The notes below the pieces were generated by a model, which saw only the letters and a program-made list of their open reading frames with translations, did no database searches and was not told the origin of the DNA. Below, in pieces: positions 49,624 to 58,950 of a DNA stretch of 64,000 nt. The translations under genes and the position numbers were made by a program. Each line of letters starts with the position of its first letter. The first letter of the stretch is position 1. Where the stretch lies: positions 1 through 64,000 of the forward strand of contig DASZJG010000077.1 in the NCBI GenBank assembly GCA_035948315.1, in the 5' to 3' direction. This DNA comes from CAJCJE01 sp035948315 (GTDB lineage: Bacteria > Actinomycetota > Actinomycetes > Mycobacteriales > Pseudonocardiaceae).

Positions 49624-50789
49624 CAACCACCCAAGAACGCAGTGTTCCGAAGCCGGTCTTCACCGACGCGGAGGCGGGCGCCAAGGAGTTCCCCGACTCG
49701 AGCGCCCGTCGGTACAACTACTTCACCCCGCAGAAGCGCAAGCAGACCCACTACGAGGACGTCACCGTCGAGGTGCAGCCCGACCCGAGGCACTACCTGG
49801 CCCAGGGCTGGCTGTACGGGTTCGCCGACGGTCGCGGCGGCTACCCGCTGGACTGGACGATCCTCAAGGCGTGGGGCTCGGACCGGCCCGAACCGAAGCG
49901 GTTCGCCGGCTCCGGCGGCAAGGGCTACGAGTGGCCCGCGCACGGCTGGCACGAGTTCCGCGACCCGAACGAGGAATGGGAGCTGACCCTCTACCGGTAC
50001 AACTCCAACGTCGTCCGCCAGGTCAACCAGAACATCGACGCGGCCCGCCAGTCCGGCGCGTTCAGCCAGTGGAACCCGAACTGGGTCTCGTTCGTGGCCC
50101 AGCACGTCGGCGCCTGGATGCACGTCGACCACGGCCTCGGCCTGTACCTGTTCGCCAACGCCAACCGCAGGGCGCCGACGAACATGCACAACAACGCGAT
50201 CTCGGTCAACAGCATGCACCGCATCCGCGCCGCCCAGGATCTCGCGCTGTACAACCTGACGATCAGCGAGGAGATCAAGGGCTTCGACGGCACCGCGCAC
50301 CTGACCACGTGGAACGACGACCCGGCCTGGCAGGGCGTGCGCAACGTCGCCGAGCAGCTGACCGCGATCGACGACTGGTGCGAGGCGGTGTTCGCGGCCA
50401 ACGTCGTGTTCGAACCGCTGGTCGGCGAGCTGTTCCGGTCCAACCTGGTGCAGCAGGCCGCGCCGGCCAACGGCGACTTCATCACGCCGACGGTGGTCGG
50501 CGCCGAGGAGTACGACTACGCGGAACGCGACCTGCGCTACACGAAGGCGATGTTCGAACTCCTGGTCAACGACAAGGAGTTCGCCGAGCACAACACCAAG
50601 ATTCTCAACGACTGGCTGGCCACCTGGGTGCCGCGCTGCATCGCCGCGGCCCGCACCCTGCAGCCGCTGTGGTCGCAGCCGGACGCGAAGCCGCCGAGGT
50701 TCGAGGACGGCCTCGACCGCGCGAAGAGCCGGTTCACCGGGATCCTCACCGGACTCGGTCTGCCCGCACCGAAGGAGTTGGCGCTGTGA
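49620..50789 (+). CDS. mimC: Monooxygenase beta (small hydroxylase) subunit
   Basis: A 389-residue helical subunit related to the alpha subunit but without the metal ligands. Typical segments are FADGRGGYPLDWTILKAWG, YRYNSNVVRQVNQNIDAAR and FVAQHVGAWMHVDHGLGLYL (20 residues). It pairs with MimA in the hydroxylase. ATG 49620 overlaps the reductase stop. GTG of the coupling protein overlaps its own stop, so the four subunits are co-translated apart from the mimA-mimB gap. Confidence 0.95.
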   Translation: MTTTQERSVPKPVFTDAEAGAKEFPDSSARRYNYFTPQKRKQTHYEDVTVEVQPDPRHYLAQGWLYGFADGRGGYPLDWTILKAWGSDRPEPKRFAGSGGKGYEWPAHGWHEFRDPNEEWELTLYRYNSNVVRQVNQNIDAARQSGAFSQWNPNWVSFVAQHVGAWMHVDHGLGLYLFANANRRAPTNMHNNAISVNSMHRIRAAQDLALYNLTISEEIKGFDGTAHLTTWNDDPAWQGVRNVAEQLTAIDDWCEAVFAANVVFEPLVGELFRSNLVQQAAPANGDFITPTVVGAEEYDYAERDLRYTKAMFELLVNDKEFAEHNTKILNDWLATWVPRCIAAARTLQPLWSQPDAKPPRFEDGLDRAKSRFTGILTGLGLPAPKELAL

Positions 50790-51166
50790 ACACGTTCACC
50801 ATTGCCGAGAGTCCGTTCAAGTCCGACCGCAGCCCGTCGAACATGTGCGGCGTGACGCTGATGAACAACCAGATCGGCTCGGTCGTCGCGCAGGTCATGA
50901 AGGACAAGAAGAACGTCACGGTCACCCACCTGCCCTCCATGATCCGGGTGGACGCCAACAACCGGATGGACTTCCTCTACGACGAGATCTCCGAGGCGCT
51001 GGGCGAGGAACCCGGGTTCTTCGACTCCGCGGAGTTGGAGGAGAACATGTCGACGCACTACGGGCGGATGATCCACGAGGACGACCGCACGATCATGTTC
51101 GCCAACCCCGAGGACGCGGCCGAGTACATCGACTTCGACCTGGTCTCCTCGCGACCGGAGGCGTGA
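50786..51166 (+). CDS. mimD: Monooxygenase coupling/regulatory protein
   Basis: A 126-residue MmoB/DmpM-family effector protein beginning MNTFTIAESPFKSDRSPSNM. The fold segments include CGVTLMNNQIGSVVAQVMKD and VTHLPSMIRVDANNRMDF. Such proteins bind the hydroxylase and tune substrate access and electron flow. GTG 50786 overlaps the beta-subunit stop as GTGA, with AAGGAG upstream. It completes the oxygenase set, followed after one base by the hydrolase gene. Confidence 0.93.
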   Translation: MNTFTIAESPFKSDRSPSNMCGVTLMNNQIGSVVAQVMKDKKNVTVTHLPSMIRVDANNRMDFLYDEISEALGEEPGFFDSAELEENMSTHYGRMIHEDDRTIMFANPEDAAEYIDFDLVSSRPEA

Positions 51167-51167
51167 C

Positions 51168-52217
51168 GTGTACGAGAAGGACGGCGAGAAGTACTTCGTG
51201 GTGGACAGCCACATGCACTACTGGAACGCGGCCCCGAGCAACTGGGTCGCGGGAGCCGAGAACTACGCCAAGGGCTGGATCGAGTGTTTCCACGCCTACC
51301 AGGCACTCGGCCCGGCCGAAACACACTGGCCGATCGAGAAGTTCATGGCCTACACCGAGGACGACCTCATGAAGGACGTCTTCGAGGACGGCTACGTGGA
51401 CGTCGCGGTGTTCCAGCCGACCTATCTGACCGAGTGGTATCGGGAAGGGTTCAACACCACCGAACGCAACGCCGCGCTCGGTGCGAAACACCCCGGCAAG
51501 TTCATCGCCAACACCCGGTTCGACCCGCGCGACGGCGATGCCGGCAAGAAGGAACTGCGGGAGAACGTGGCCCGCTACGGCAGCACGGGACTCAAGCTCT
51601 ACACCGCGGAGTGGCGTCAGGGCTCGCGCGGGTGGAAGCTGTCCGATCCGGAGGCGTACGAGTTCTTCGAACTCGCACGCGAACTCGGCATCCGCAACAT
51701 CCACGTGCACAAGGGACCGACCATCTGGCCCCTGGACAAGGACGCCTTCGATGTGTCCGATGTGGACCACGCGGCAACGGACTTCCCCGAGCTGAACTTC
51801 ATCGTCGAGCACGTCGGCCTGCCGCGCATCGAGGACTTCTGCTTCATGGCGACGCAGGAGCCGAACGTGTACGCGGGCCTGTCCGTGGTGATCGGTGGGT
51901 TGATGCACGCGAGGCCGAAGTTCTTCGCCAAGGTCATGGGTGAACTCCTGTTCTGGGTCGGCGAGGACAAGATGACCTTCGGCAGCGACTACGGCATCTG
52001 GGAACCCAAGTGGCAGATCGAGGGATTCGTCGACTGGGACTACCCGAGCGATGAGTTCTCCGACTACCCCAGGGTCACCACGGCCACCAAGAAGAAGATC
52101 CTCGGCCTCAATGCCGCCCGCCTCTACGGCATCGAGGTCCCGAAGGAATGCCAGTTGCCCTCGGCCGCCGGCACCCCGGCCGCGCAGGACGACGCGCAAC
52201 TGGTGTCGCAAGGATGA
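51168..52217 (+). CDS. Amidohydrolase-2 family protein of the monooxygenase operon
   Basis: A 349-residue TIM-barrel metal-dependent hydrolase. The N-terminal metal motif is VVDSHMHYWNA (HxH), with later NIHVHKG, VEHVGLPRIED and FGSDYGIW with the catalytic aspartate. Homologues with this position occur in mycobacterial mim and rhodococcal prm loci, where an amidohydrolase-like gene follows the coupling protein; the reaction is not established. It may act on a ring-opening or acyl intermediate. GTG 51168 follows the mimD stop by one base, and the stop overlaps the next ATG. Confidence 0.88.
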   Translation: MYEKDGEKYFVVDSHMHYWNAAPSNWVAGAENYAKGWIECFHAYQALGPAETHWPIEKFMAYTEDDLMKDVFEDGYVDVAVFQPTYLTEWYREGFNTTERNAALGAKHPGKFIANTRFDPRDGDAGKKELRENVARYGSTGLKLYTAEWRQGSRGWKLSDPEAYEFFELARELGIRNIHVHKGPTIWPLDKDAFDVSDVDHAATDFPELNFIVEHVGLPRIEDFCFMATQEPNVYAGLSVVIGGLMHARPKFFAKVMGELLFWVGEDKMTFGSDYGIWEPKWQIEGFVDWDYPSDEFSDYPRVTTATKKKILGLNAARLYGIEVPKECQLPSAAGTPAAQDDAQLVSQG

Positions 52218-52921
52218 CCAGCACGCTGTCCGCCACCGAGGAGCGGGTGCTGGTCGCGTTGGCGACGGTGCGGGACCCGGAACTGGACGAACCCATCACG
52301 GCCCTGGGGTTCGTGGCGTCCTGCACCGTTGCCGACGATGGTCACGCGGAGGTGCGTCTGCGGCTGCCGACGTACTTCTGCGCGGCCAACTTCGCCTTCC
52401 TCATGGTCGCGGACGCCTATGACGCGGTGTCCGCGACCGAGGGGGTGACCAGCGTCGACGTCGCCCTGCTCGACCACTTCGCAGGCGAGCAGATCAACGC
52501 CGGAGTGGCGGCGCGCGCGGGGTTCGTGTCCAGTTTCGAAGGCGAGGCCGTCGCCGAGTTGGCCGAACTGCGCGCGGACTTCCTGCGCAAGGCGGTCATG
52601 GCCGGCACCGACCTGGTGTGCCGGCCGCTGCTGGCCGCCGGCAGGACGCCCGCCGAACTGGCGGCGTCGAGGATGGGGGAGATACCCGAATCGGCGGAGC
52701 TGGCGAGGTTGCGCCGCCGCAGGGCCGAGCTGGGTCTCCCGTCCGGGGCGGACGCGCCGCTGGTGATCGATCCGGTCACCGGCGGCGCGGTCGACCTCGA
52801 CGCGCTGCCCCTGCATCTGCGTAGGGCCCGGCTGCACAAGGTGGGCATCGAGGCGAACACCGGGATCTGCCGGGGGATGTTGGCACACCGGTATCCGGAG
52901 GTAGAGGAGAGGCAGTCATGA
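52214..52921 (+). CDS. MIP18/DUF59-like protein of the monooxygenase operon
   Basis: A 235-residue protein. Residues 10-90 form a DUF59/PaaD-like domain (VLVALATVRDPELDEPITAL, GFVASCTV, VEVRLRLPTYFCAANFAFLM with a conserved cysteine). DUF59 proteins assist Fe-S or metal-centre assembly in eukaryotes and bacteria. The C-terminal half has no clear match. It might help insert iron into the diiron protein or cluster into the reductase, an inference from position. ATG 52214 overlaps the preceding stop, and its stop overlaps the dehydrogenase start. Confidence 0.82.
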   Translation: MTSTLSATEERVLVALATVRDPELDEPITALGFVASCTVADDGHAEVRLRLPTYFCAANFAFLMVADAYDAVSATEGVTSVDVALLDHFAGEQINAGVAARAGFVSSFEGEAVAELAELRADFLRKAVMAGTDLVCRPLLAAGRTPAELAASRMGEIPESAELARLRRRRAELGLPSGADAPLVIDPVTGGAVDLDALPLHLRRARLHKVGIEANTGICRGMLAHRYPEVEERQS

Positions 52922-53943
52922 AAGCCGTGCGGGTGCACGCATATCACAAACAACCCGTCGTCGAGGACGTGCCCGATCCGGTCGTCAAGGGTCCGCTCGA
53001 CGTGATCGTGAAGATCGGCGGCGCCGGGGTGTGCCGCACCGATCTGCATATTCTGGACGGCCAGTGGGAAGCCGCGATGGACCCCGACCTCCCGTACATC
53101 ATCGGCCACGAGAATGCCGGCTGGGTGCAGGAGATCGGCTCGGCGGTGACCAACGTGAAGGTCGGCGACACGGTGATCCTGCACCCGACGCCCACCTGCG
53201 GCCTGTGCCGCGCCTGCCGGGCCGGGCAGGACATGCACTGCGCCAACAGTTCGTTCCCGGGGCTGGACTCGGACGGCGGCATGGCCGAGTACCTGCTCAC
53301 CTCCGCCCGCGCCTGCGTGCCGCTCGACCCGAGCACCCGGCCGCAGGACGTGGCGGCCCTCGCGGACGCCGGCATCACCGCGTATCACGCGGTGCGCAAG
53401 GCGATTCCGCTGCTCTACCCGGGCACCACCTGCGTCGTGATCGGCGCGGGCGGCCTCGGCCACATCGGCGTCCAGTGCCTCGCCGCGCTCACCGCGACCA
53501 GGATCATCGTGGTCGACCGCAACCCGGCCGCCCTCGACCTCGCGGCCACTCTCGGCGCGGCGGCGACCGTGGTCGCCGACGGAAACCAGATCGCGACCGT
53601 GCACGAGCTCACCGGGGGAGCGGGTGCCGAGGCCGTGCTGGACTTCGTCGCGGAGGAAGGTGCCGAGCAGGACGGCTTCGCCATGACGAAGCCCAGTGGC
53701 TCGTACTTCGTCATCGGCTACGGCGGCACGCTGCACGTGCCGACGCTGGACATCATCTCCACCGAGCGCAACATCATCGGCAACATCGTCGGCACGTACA
53801 ACGAACTCGCCGAACTGATGGCCCTCGCCGAATCCGGGCGGGTCACGTTGCACACCAAGACCTATCCGCTGGCCGACGCCGTGCAGGCCATCGCGGATCT
53901 CGACGCGGGCAACGTGCGTGGCCGCGCCATCCTCATTCCCTGA
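52918..53943 (+). CDS. Zinc-dependent alcohol dehydrogenase
   Basis: A 341-residue medium-chain dehydrogenase. The catalytic zinc ligands are Cys near residue 38 (GVCRTDLHILDG) and the histidine in GHENAGWVQEIG; the structural zinc cluster is CGLCRACRAGQDMHC. The NAD site is VIGAGGLGHIGVQC. It probably oxidises the alcohol made by the monooxygenase, for example 2-propanol to acetone. ATG 52918 overlaps the upstream stop, and groEL follows after 21 bases. Confidence 0.93.
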   Translation: MKAVRVHAYHKQPVVEDVPDPVVKGPLDVIVKIGGAGVCRTDLHILDGQWEAAMDPDLPYIIGHENAGWVQEIGSAVTNVKVGDTVILHPTPTCGLCRACRAGQDMHCANSSFPGLDSDGGMAEYLLTSARACVPLDPSTRPQDVAALADAGITAYHAVRKAIPLLYPGTTCVVIGAGGLGHIGVQCLAALTATRIIVVDRNPAALDLAATLGAAATVVADGNQIATVHELTGGAGAEAVLDFVAEEGAEQDGFAMTKPSGSYFVIGYGGTLHVPTLDIISTERNIIGNIVGTYNELAELMALAESGRVTLHTKTYPLADAVQAIADLDAGNVRGRAILIP

Positions 53944-53964
53944 CCGACGGCTGGAGGCAACCCG

Positions 53965-55653
53965 ATGTCCAAGGAACTGCGATTCGGCGCGTCAGCGCGC
54001 GACCTGCTTCAGTCCGGGGTGGACCAATTGGCTGAGGCGGTCAAGTCGACGTTGGGCCCCAAGGGCCGCAACGTCATCCTGGAGAAGATCACCGGCTCCC
54101 CGGTCGTCACCAACGACGGTGTCACCATCGCCCGCGAGATCCATTTGAAGAACCAGTTCGAGAACATGGGCGCGCAGCTGGTCAAGGAAGCCGCCATCAA
54201 GACCAACGACATCGTCGGCGACGGCACCACGACCGCGACGGTGATCGCGCAGGGGATCGTCCGGGAAGGCATGCGGGCGATCAGCAAGGGCGGCAATCCG
54301 GTGCTGGTCAAACGCGGCATCGACCTGGCCGTGGCCAAACTGGTCGAGCGACTCCAGTCCGTCGCCCACCCGGTCGCGACCGAGGCCGACTTCGCCCGCG
54401 TCGCCGCGATCTCCGCCAACGACGACGACAAGGTCGGCGCGGTCATCGGCAACGCGCTGCACACCGTCGGTGACGGCGGCATCGTCACCGTCGAGGAGTC
54501 GCCAGACCACGGCATGAGCGTGAACTTCGTGGAGGGCTTCGAGTTCGACAACGGCTACCTCTCGCCGTACATGGTCACCAACCCGGCCAGCCTGGAGGCC
54601 GTCGTCGACGACCCGTACATCCTGTTGTGCAGCGAGAAGATCGCCAAGGTGCAGCAGCTGATGCCGCTGCTGGACCGGGTGATGCGCGACCCGAAGCCGC
54701 TGATCATCATCGCGGAGAACCTGGAAGGCACCGCGCTGTCCATGCTCGTGCACAACCACGTGAACGGCATCTTCACCTGCGTGGCCGTGCGTGCGCCCGG
54801 CTTCGGCGACCGGCGCCTGCACAAGCTGGAGGACATCGCGGCCATCACCGGCGGCACCGTCTACAGTCGACACTCCGGGCTCACGCTGGAAACCATGGGC
54901 CTGGAACACCTCGGCCGCGCAGTGCAGGTCCGCGTGACCGCCGACCGCACCACGATCGTCGGCGGCGCAACGGCCGATGCGGTCGATTTCCGCGTCACCC
55001 AGCTCCGCGCCGAACTCGAACGAGCGAGTTTCGGCATCGATGAAGACGTGCTCACCGAACGCATCGGCGCGCTGACCGGCAAGGTGGCCGTCATCAAGGT
55101 CGGCGCACCAACGGATGCCGAGTTGAAGGAGTTGCAACACCGCGTGGAGGACGCGCTGTCCGCGACCCGCGCCGCCATGGCGGAGGGAATCGTGGCGGGC
55201 GGCGGAGCGGCACTGCTGCATGCCGCGCCCGTACTGGACGAACTCGACGTCACCGACGACTACGCGACCGGCGTCGACATCGTCCGCCAGACCCTCCCGG
55301 AACCCGCGTACCTGATCGCGGCCAACGCCGGCTATCCCGCGGCCGACATTGTGGCGCACACCACCCAACTCGGTACGGACGAAGGCTTCGACGCGTTGAA
55401 AGGACGCTACGGCAACATGATCGACATGGGCATCGTCGACCCGCTGCGCGTCGCCCGGTCCGCGCTGCAGAACGGCGCGTCAGTGGCCGGCCTGCTGCTC
55501 ACCACCAACACGCTCGTGGCGGAGGAACAGACCGCATGGGGCGGCAGCGCTGCGCTGATGACCGAATTCGGTCCGCTCGACGAAGGATTGCACCAGCCAT
55601 CACCCGATTCGAGTACGCCACAATCGCTCGGTCTCGGCCCATCGGTCGGTTAG
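53965..55653 (+). CDS. groEL: Dedicated chaperonin GroEL of the monooxygenase locus
   Basis: A 562-residue chaperonin. GDGTTTATVIAQ (ATP site) lies near residue 86, with APGFGDRR, KVGAPTDAELKE and VAGGGAALLHA in the expected places. The usual Gly-Gly-Met tail is missing: the end is SLGLGPSVG. No groES is present. GroEL-like proteins in this position are needed for assembly of the MimA-type hydroxylase in mycobacteria. A GGAGG ribosome site precedes the ATG. Its stop codon overlaps the -10 hexamer of the Nramp gene. Confidence 0.93.
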   Translation: MSKELRFGASARDLLQSGVDQLAEAVKSTLGPKGRNVILEKITGSPVVTNDGVTIAREIHLKNQFENMGAQLVKEAAIKTNDIVGDGTTTATVIAQGIVREGMRAISKGGNPVLVKRGIDLAVAKLVERLQSVAHPVATEADFARVAAISANDDDKVGAVIGNALHTVGDGGIVTVEESPDHGMSVNFVEGFEFDNGYLSPYMVTNPASLEAVVDDPYILLCSEKIAKVQQLMPLLDRVMRDPKPLIIIAENLEGTALSMLVHNHVNGIFTCVAVRAPGFGDRRLHKLEDIAAITGGTVYSRHSGLTLETMGLEHLGRAVQVRVTADRTTIVGGATADAVDFRVTQLRAELERASFGIDEDVLTERIGALTGKVAVIKVGAPTDAELKELQHRVEDALSATRAAMAEGIVAGGGAALLHAAPVLDELDVTDDYATGVDIVRQTLPEPAYLIAANAGYPAADIVAHTTQLGTDEGFDALKGRYGNMIDMGIVDPLRVARSALQNGASVAGLLLTTNTLVAEEQTAWGGSAALMTEFGPLDEGLHQPSPDSSTPQSLGLGPSVG

Positions 55654-55656
55654 GGT
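55651..55656 (+). promoter_or_regulatory. -10 hexamer TAGGGT overlapping the groEL stop
   Basis: TAGGGT begins with the groEL stop codon TAG and is followed by CGAATG and ATG 55663, six bases of spacing. It selects the second of two adjacent ATG codons (55660 and 55663) as start. Confidence 0.55.
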
Positions 55657-55662
55657 CGAATG

Positions 55663-57006
<1,344 letters not shown>

Positions 57007-57018
57007 GCGGAGGTTGGC

Positions 57019-57255
57019 ATGTCCGACGTGCGCACGCTGGCGCTCGCGCTGATCCTCACCGGGCTGACCGGCGCGTTCTCCATGGCGATGTACCTCGTCG
57101 CGTACAAACACGTGGCGCAGGGACTGATCCCGGTCAGCCACCGCCGCCGAGTCCTCGCCTGGCGCCGCTGCGCCCCGGGCGTGCTGGTGGTTTCGGTCGG
57201 CGCCACCGTCGCCGGCCTGGTCCTGCTGATGATCACCGCCCTGCTCCTGATCTGA
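57019..57255 (+). CDS. Small two-helix membrane protein behind the Nramp gene
   Basis: A 78-residue protein with two hydrophobic helices (LALALILTGLTGAFSMAMYL and LVVSVGATVAGLVLLMITAL) joined by a basic loop HRRRVLAWRRC. No family is recognised. GGAGG lies before the ATG, and it is co-directional and close to the Nramp gene, so it is probably in the same transcript. The role is unknown. Confidence 0.7.
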   Translation: MSDVRTLALALILTGLTGAFSMAMYLVAYKHVAQGLIPVSHRRRVLAWRRCAPGVLVVSVGATVAGLVLLMITALLLI

Positions 57256-57297
57256 CTAGTAGCCACGTCGTCATCTACTAGACCATTATCACGATAA
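57256..57297. promoter_or_regulatory. AT-rich palindromes in a convergent spacer
   Basis: CTAGTAG (57256-57262) pairs with CTACTAG (57275-57281) across 12 bases. TTATCACGATAA (57286-57297) is a second dyad with a two-base centre. The stretch to about 57320 is the most AT-rich part of the area. It lies between convergent genes, so it may be a terminator region or an operator-like site for something unrecognised. No long U tract is present. Confidence 0.45.
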
Positions 57298-57358
57298 CTT
57301 CAGTGGCTAGTGAAATTAAACTCGGCGGCTCGGCGCGACTCACTGGGAACGCTTCGGA

Positions 57359-57847
57359 TCAGGGATTGCGCAGCGACAGGAAATTGACCGCGGTCGTGGT
57401 CAGCACGGCCTCGTCGTGCTGGTTGAACAGCTCGATCGCGGTGCGCACCACGCCACGGTCCGGCTTGGACTGGGACCTGCGGGCGTCCAGCACGGTCGCG
57501 CGCAGCCAGAGCGCGTCATTCGGCCGGACCGGACGGGGCCAGCGCAGTTCGTCCATGCCGGGTGAGGCGAGGCTGGCCGCGTGCGAGAGGTAGTGCGTCA
57601 CATACAGCCGCATCATGATCGCGACGGTCTGCGCGCCGCTGGCGATCAGGCCGTCGAACGGGCCCTTGGCCGCGTACTCGGGGTCGGTGTGGATGGGCTG
57701 CGGGTCGTACTGGCGGGCGAAGTCGAGGATCTGCGCCTCGGTGAGGGTCTCGTGGCCGTACTCGTGCGACTCGCCGACAACGTAGTCCTCGAAGTACCGG
57801 TCGTCGGTGGGGACGGCGAAGTCCGTGTCCCGCAGCGCCTCGCTCAT
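57359..57847 (-). CDS. MaoC-like hotdog-fold dehydratase
   Basis: A 162-residue MaoC-type (R)-hydratase-like protein. ILDFARQYDPQPIHTDPEYA (20 residues) is the hydratase signature with the catalytic Asp and His, followed by FDGLIASGAQTVAIMMRLY. Such enzymes hydrate trans-enoyl-CoA or act as thioesters binders; the substrate is unknown. GGAAGAGG lies before the ATG on the minus strand. It is alone on its strand between the Nramp locus and the divergent PRPP synthetase. Confidence 0.88.
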   Translation of the reverse strand: MSEALRDTDFAVPTDDRYFEDYVVGESHEYGHETLTEAQILDFARQYDPQPIHTDPEYAAKGPFDGLIASGAQTVAIMMRLYVTHYLSHAASLASPGMDELRWPRPVRPNDALWLRATVLDARRSQSKPDRGVVRTAIELFNQHDEAVLTTTAVNFLSLRNP

Positions 57848-57898
57848 TCGGCCGGCCTCTTCCAGTCGGGGGTTGCTCGGTCACGGTGATGCTACGGG

Positions 57899-57904
57899 TA
57901 GGTT
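57899..57904 (+). promoter_or_regulatory. -10 hexamer TAGGTT of the prs-like gene
   Basis: TAGGTT is followed by TTCGGT and the GTG start at 57911, six bases of spacing. This defines a leaderless start. Confidence 0.55.
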
Positions 57905-57910
57905 TTCGGT

Positions 57911-58849
57911 GTGCGGGATATCGCGGTCTTCAGTGGAAGCGCCCATCCGGAACTGGCACGGGAGATCTGCGCCCAGTTGGGGGTGCCGCTGCTTCCCGTT
58001 CGAGTGACACGGTTCGCCAACGACTGTCTTGAGGTGCAGTTGGGGGCGAACTGTCGGGAGCGGGACGTGTTCCTGATCCAGCCGTTGGTCAAGCCGGTGC
58101 AGGAGAACCTGGTCGAGCTGCTGCTCATGTTGGACGCCGCGCGGGGCGCGTCGGCGGCGCGGACGACGGTGGTCATGCCGCACTACTCCTACGCTCGTTC
58201 GGACAAGAAGGACGGGCCGCGGATCTCGATCGGGGGCCGGCTGGTCGCGGATCTGATGGCCACGGCGGGCGCGAGTCGCGTGTTGACGATGACGCTGCAT
58301 TCGCCGCAGGTGCACGGGTTCTTCAGCGTGCCGGTGGATCATCTGCACGCGCTGCGTCCGTTGGCGGCGCATTTCCGGCGCTACGACCTGAGCAACGCGG
58401 TGGTGGTGTCGCCGGATCTGGGCAATGCCAAGGACGCGCAGGCTTTCGCGCGGCTGCTGGATGTTCCGGTGGCCGTTGGCGCGAAGCAGCGGATCAACGA
58501 TCACGAGGTGAGCATCACGTCGGTGATCGGCGAGGTGGCCGGCAAGGACGTGATCGTGCTGGACGACGAGATCGCGCGCGGCAGCACGGTGATCGAGTTG
58601 TTGGACCGGCTGCGCGAGCGGGGCGTGAACTCGGTGCGGGTGGCGTGCACGCACGGCTTGTTCGCCGACCATGCGCTCGAGCGGATCGGCGCGCAGTCGG
58701 ACGTGCTGGAGATCGTGTGTACGAACACGGTGCCGATCGAGGCAGAGGAGCGCTCGCCGAAGCTGACGGTGTTGTCGGTGGCGTCGATGCTGGCCGAGGC
58801 GATGCGGCGGATCCACAACGGCGAGTCGGTCAGCACGCTGTTCGTCTGA
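57911..58849 (+). CDS. prs: Ribose-phosphate pyrophosphokinase-family protein
   Basis: A 312-residue PRPP synthetase-like protein. The N-terminal domain has FSGSAHPELAREICAQLGVP and YSYARSDKKDGPRISIGGRL (20 residues; the flexible, ATP-binding loop region). The PRPP loop is IVLDDEIARGSTVIELLD, with a DDE-A-GST core in place of the typical D-D-x-x-D-T-G-G-T, so it may be a paralogue with altered binding. It makes PRPP from ribose 5-phosphate and ATP. GTG 57911 is a leaderless start. It is divergent from the MaoC gene. Confidence 0.85.
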   Translation: MRDIAVFSGSAHPELAREICAQLGVPLLPVRVTRFANDCLEVQLGANCRERDVFLIQPLVKPVQENLVELLLMLDAARGASAARTTVVMPHYSYARSDKKDGPRISIGGRLVADLMATAGASRVLTMTLHSPQVHGFFSVPVDHLHALRPLAAHFRRYDLSNAVVVSPDLGNAKDAQAFARLLDVPVAVGAKQRINDHEVSITSVIGEVAGKDVIVLDDEIARGSTVIELLDRLRERGVNSVRVACTHGLFADHALERIGAQSDVLEIVCTNTVPIEAEERSPKLTVLSVASMLAEAMRRIHNGESVSTLFV

Positions 58850-58922
58850 CGTCACCTGGTGCATGTTTCTCCGTACTTCGGGGAAGCTGTCTTGGGCAAA
58901 CGGGCGAGTCGGCCACTGGCTC

Positions 58923-58938
58923 ATCTCATCTGTGAGAT
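58923..58938. promoter_or_regulatory. Palindrome ATCTCA-TCTG-TGAGAT overlapping the murA2 -10
   Basis: ATCTCA at 58923-58928 and TGAGAT at 58933-58938 are exact inverted arms around TCTG. The right arm runs into the -10 hexamer TATCGT (58938-58943), seven bases before the ATG of the XRE-MurA gene. This is a natural place for repression by the XRE domain of the protein itself. Confidence 0.7.
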
Positions 58939-58950
58939 ATCGTCGCCGTC

